This document shows positions 6,375 to 7,641 of a stretch of DNA of 7,641 nucleotides, in pieces (the first letter of the stretch is position 1; each line of letters begins with the position of its first letter). Where the stretch lies: positions 1-7,641 of the forward strand of contig JBDTOI010000190.1 of the NCBI GenBank assembly GCA_039933315.1. Reading direction: 5' to 3'. The notes beneath the pieces were generated by a model. That model was given only the letters and a program-made list of their open reading frames with translations, was not told the origin of the DNA and searched no databases. The stretch is from DASXRU01 sp039933315. Lineage in GTDB: Bacteria > Acidobacteriota > Blastocatellia > Pyrinomonadales > Pyrinomonadaceae. A program made the position numbers and the translations under genes.

Positions 6375-7520
6375 TTGACCACGACTGCCATCATTGCCCC
6401 GCAACTTATGAACCCTAAGAGCGTAGCGCTGCATCGCGTGCGCTTACCTCTGATTGAGCCGTTTCGCATCAGCAATGGCGTGGTTGCCGAGAAGGATGCG
6501 ATCCTTATTGAAATCACTACCGCCGACGGCGTTGTTGGCTGGGGAGAGGCGTCACCGATGTCAGGCTCGTTCTACTCAGACGACACACCGGAGAGTGCCT
6601 GGGAAGCGCTTAGCAAGCAATTGATCCCCAGACTCCTCGATGCCGGGGAGGTTGACGCGACGCGTTTTCACGAGCTGCTGCGCGAATTGCCAGGCGATGC
6701 TTTCGCAAAAGCAGGTCTGGAGGGCGGGTTGTGGGACGCTTGTTCGCAGACTGTCGGCATTCCCCTATGCGAACTGCTTGGCGCGCGTGCGCGCCCTATT
6801 CCATCCGGCGTCGCGATTGGCATCTACGATCAGGTTGGCGAACTGCTTGAGCGCGTCGAGCGCTATGCGGCCCAGGGCTATCAACGCGTGAAGATCAAGA
6901 TCCAGCCAGGCTGGGACATTGAGCCAGTGGCAGCGGTGCGGGAACGCTTCCCGCAGATTCCGTTGATGGTTGACGCCAACGCCTCATACACGACTCAGGA
7001 CCAGGCAATGTTTCGCGAGTTGGATAATTTTGGATTGTTGATGATCGAGCAGCCGCTCGCCCGTGATGCCCACGAAGAAGCCGCTCAGTTGCAGCGAGCT
7101 TTGCGCACGCCCTTATGCGCTGACGAGTCAGCCGAATCGCTGGATTCACTGGCTTCTTTAATTGAGAAGCGCGCAGCTCGCATCGTCAACATCAAGGTCC
7201 AAAGAGTCGGAGGTCTGAGCGAGGCGCGTTTGATGCTCGAACAAGCTCGCACCGCCGGCCTGGAGTGTTGGGTAGGTACGATGCCGGAACTGGGTGTGGC
7301 CTCCGCACAGGGACTTCATCTGGCTGCGCACACCGGGTTCACGTACCCAACGGACATCGAAGCGTCGGCGCGTTGGTACGTTGACGACGTGATCGAGCCG
7401 CCTATTGAAGTTGACGGGCATGGATTCATCACGCTCCCAACTGGGTCTGGCATGGGCTTCCGTGTCTCGCACGAGAAGGTAGAGAAATATTCCACTGCCG
7501 TTGAAAGGTTTATGGGTTGA
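6375..7520 (+). CDS. Enolase-superfamily enzyme, MenC / N-acylamino-acid racemase-like
   Basis: A 381-residue cytoplasmic, Mg2+-dependent enzyme of the muconate-lactonising subgroup. It abstracts a proton next to a carboxylate. The N-terminal capping domain (about 14-135) has 'RVRLPLIEPFRISNG' and 'GVVGWGEASPM'; the barrel domain follows. The catalytic set is complete: Lys173 and Lys175 in a KxK motif, metal ligands Asp200 ('MVDANASY'), Glu225 ('MIEQPL') and Asp250 ('CADES'), and Lys274 ('NIKVQRVGG') on the opposite face. Spacing agrees with o-succinylbenzoate synthase and N-acylamino-acid racemase, as does the C-terminal 'YPTDIEASARWYVDDVIEPP'. No other menaquinone gene is nearby, so a MenC role is not supported by context. 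Racemase, dipeptide epimerase or sugar-acid cycloisomerase/dehydratase roles remain open. The start is TTG at 6375, chosen for its ribosome-binding site. ATG 6408 is the alternative and would remove 11 non-conserved residues. The family is sure; the reaction is not. Confidence 0.88.
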   Translation: MTTTAIIAPQLMNPKSVALHRVRLPLIEPFRISNGVVAEKDAILIEITTADGVVGWGEASPMSGSFYSDDTPESAWEALSKQLIPRLLDAGEVDATRFHELLRELPGDAFAKAGLEGGLWDACSQTVGIPLCELLGARARPIPSGVAIGIYDQVGELLERVERYAAQGYQRVKIKIQPGWDIEPVAAVRERFPQIPLMVDANASYTTQDQAMFRELDNFGLLMIEQPLARDAHEEAAQLQRALRTPLCADESAESLDSLASLIEKRAARIVNIKVQRVGGLSEARLMLEQARTAGLECWVGTMPELGVASAQGLHLAAHTGFTYPTDIEASARWYVDDVIEPPIEVDGHGFITLPTGSGMGFRVSHEKVEKYSTAVERFMG

Positions 7521-7570
7521 GATTGGGCCAGAAGTGAAAAGGGGCGCCCTGAAATATACTTGGCTCATCC

Positions 7571-7641
7571 ATGTCCGACATGCTTCAGCTTGTCGTCGCG
7601 ATTCGCAAACACTCAGCAATGATACTACCCGTAACGTCCCA
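7571..7641 (+). CDS. Possible start of a further gene, cut by the window end
   Basis: From ATG 7571 the frame stays open to the last base, giving 23 codons that start MSDMLQLVVAIRKHS. A second in-frame ATG occurs at 7580. No ribosome-binding site is visible and the product is not recognised. The 50 bases between the previous stop codon and this ATG hold no clear promoter or terminator. Because the frame is so short, this may be chance. Confidence 0.25.
   Translation, partial: MSDMLQLVVAIRKHSAMILPVTS

Noticed and set aside
7541..7560. Palindrome GGGCGCCC and a TATACT -10-like hexamer before the last partial frame
   Set aside because: The palindrome has no loop or T-run, and no -35 element lies at 16-18 bp from TATACT.

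Overview
The window reads as chromosomal DNA from a moderately GC-rich, free-living heterotrophic bacterium. All recognisable genes lie on the + strand, in the order Na+/solute symporter (5' end cut off), secreted DUF4091 protein, secreted parallel beta-helix protein, TIM-barrel sugar isomerase/epimerase, D-2-hydroxyacid dehydrogenase and enolase-superfamily enzyme. This mix of secreted polysaccharide-acting proteins, an SSS transporter and sugar-acid enzymes is typical of soil or sediment polymer degraders. The gene style and the short TTCGTG-rich intergenic repeats suggest Acidobacteriota or a similar phylum. That placement is inference from impression; there is no rRNA or marker gene here.

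Layout. 1-822: C-terminal part of a sodium:solute symporter. 906-2702: exported DUF4091 (glycoside-hydrolase-like) protein. 2790-4088: exported right-handed beta-helix protein, a candidate polysaccharide lyase or glycan-binding protein. 4132-4968: cytoplasmic xylose-isomerase-like TIM barrel, preceded by a tiny ORF (4109-4135) with a strong ribosome-binding site that overlaps its start codon. 5208-6260: NAD-dependent D-2-hydroxyacid dehydrogenase. 6375-7520: enolase-superfamily enzyme of the MenC / N-acylamino-acid racemase type, with a TTG start. 7571-7641: possible start of another gene, weakly supported.

How the genes may work together (inference). The secreted proteins would attack or bind an extracellular glycan, perhaps an acidic one. 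The symporter would import the small product with Na+. The isomerase/epimerase, dehydrogenase and enolase-superfamily enzyme (an epimerase or dehydratase) would process the sugar or sugar acid inside the cell. No substrate can be read from the sequence alone.

Most notable non-coding feature. Two related copies of a small MITE-like element sit in opposite orientation on either side of the dehydrogenase gene. Copy 1 (about 5010-5177) has imperfect 15-bp terminal inverted repeats, an internal dyad and four TTCGTG hexamers spaced exactly 10 bp apart. Copy 2 (about 6264-6362) is inverted, shorter, has lost one end, and fits almost exactly between the dehydrogenase stop codon and the ribosome-binding site of the next gene. 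No CRISPR array, tRNA, rRNA, transposase gene or convincing intrinsic terminator was seen.
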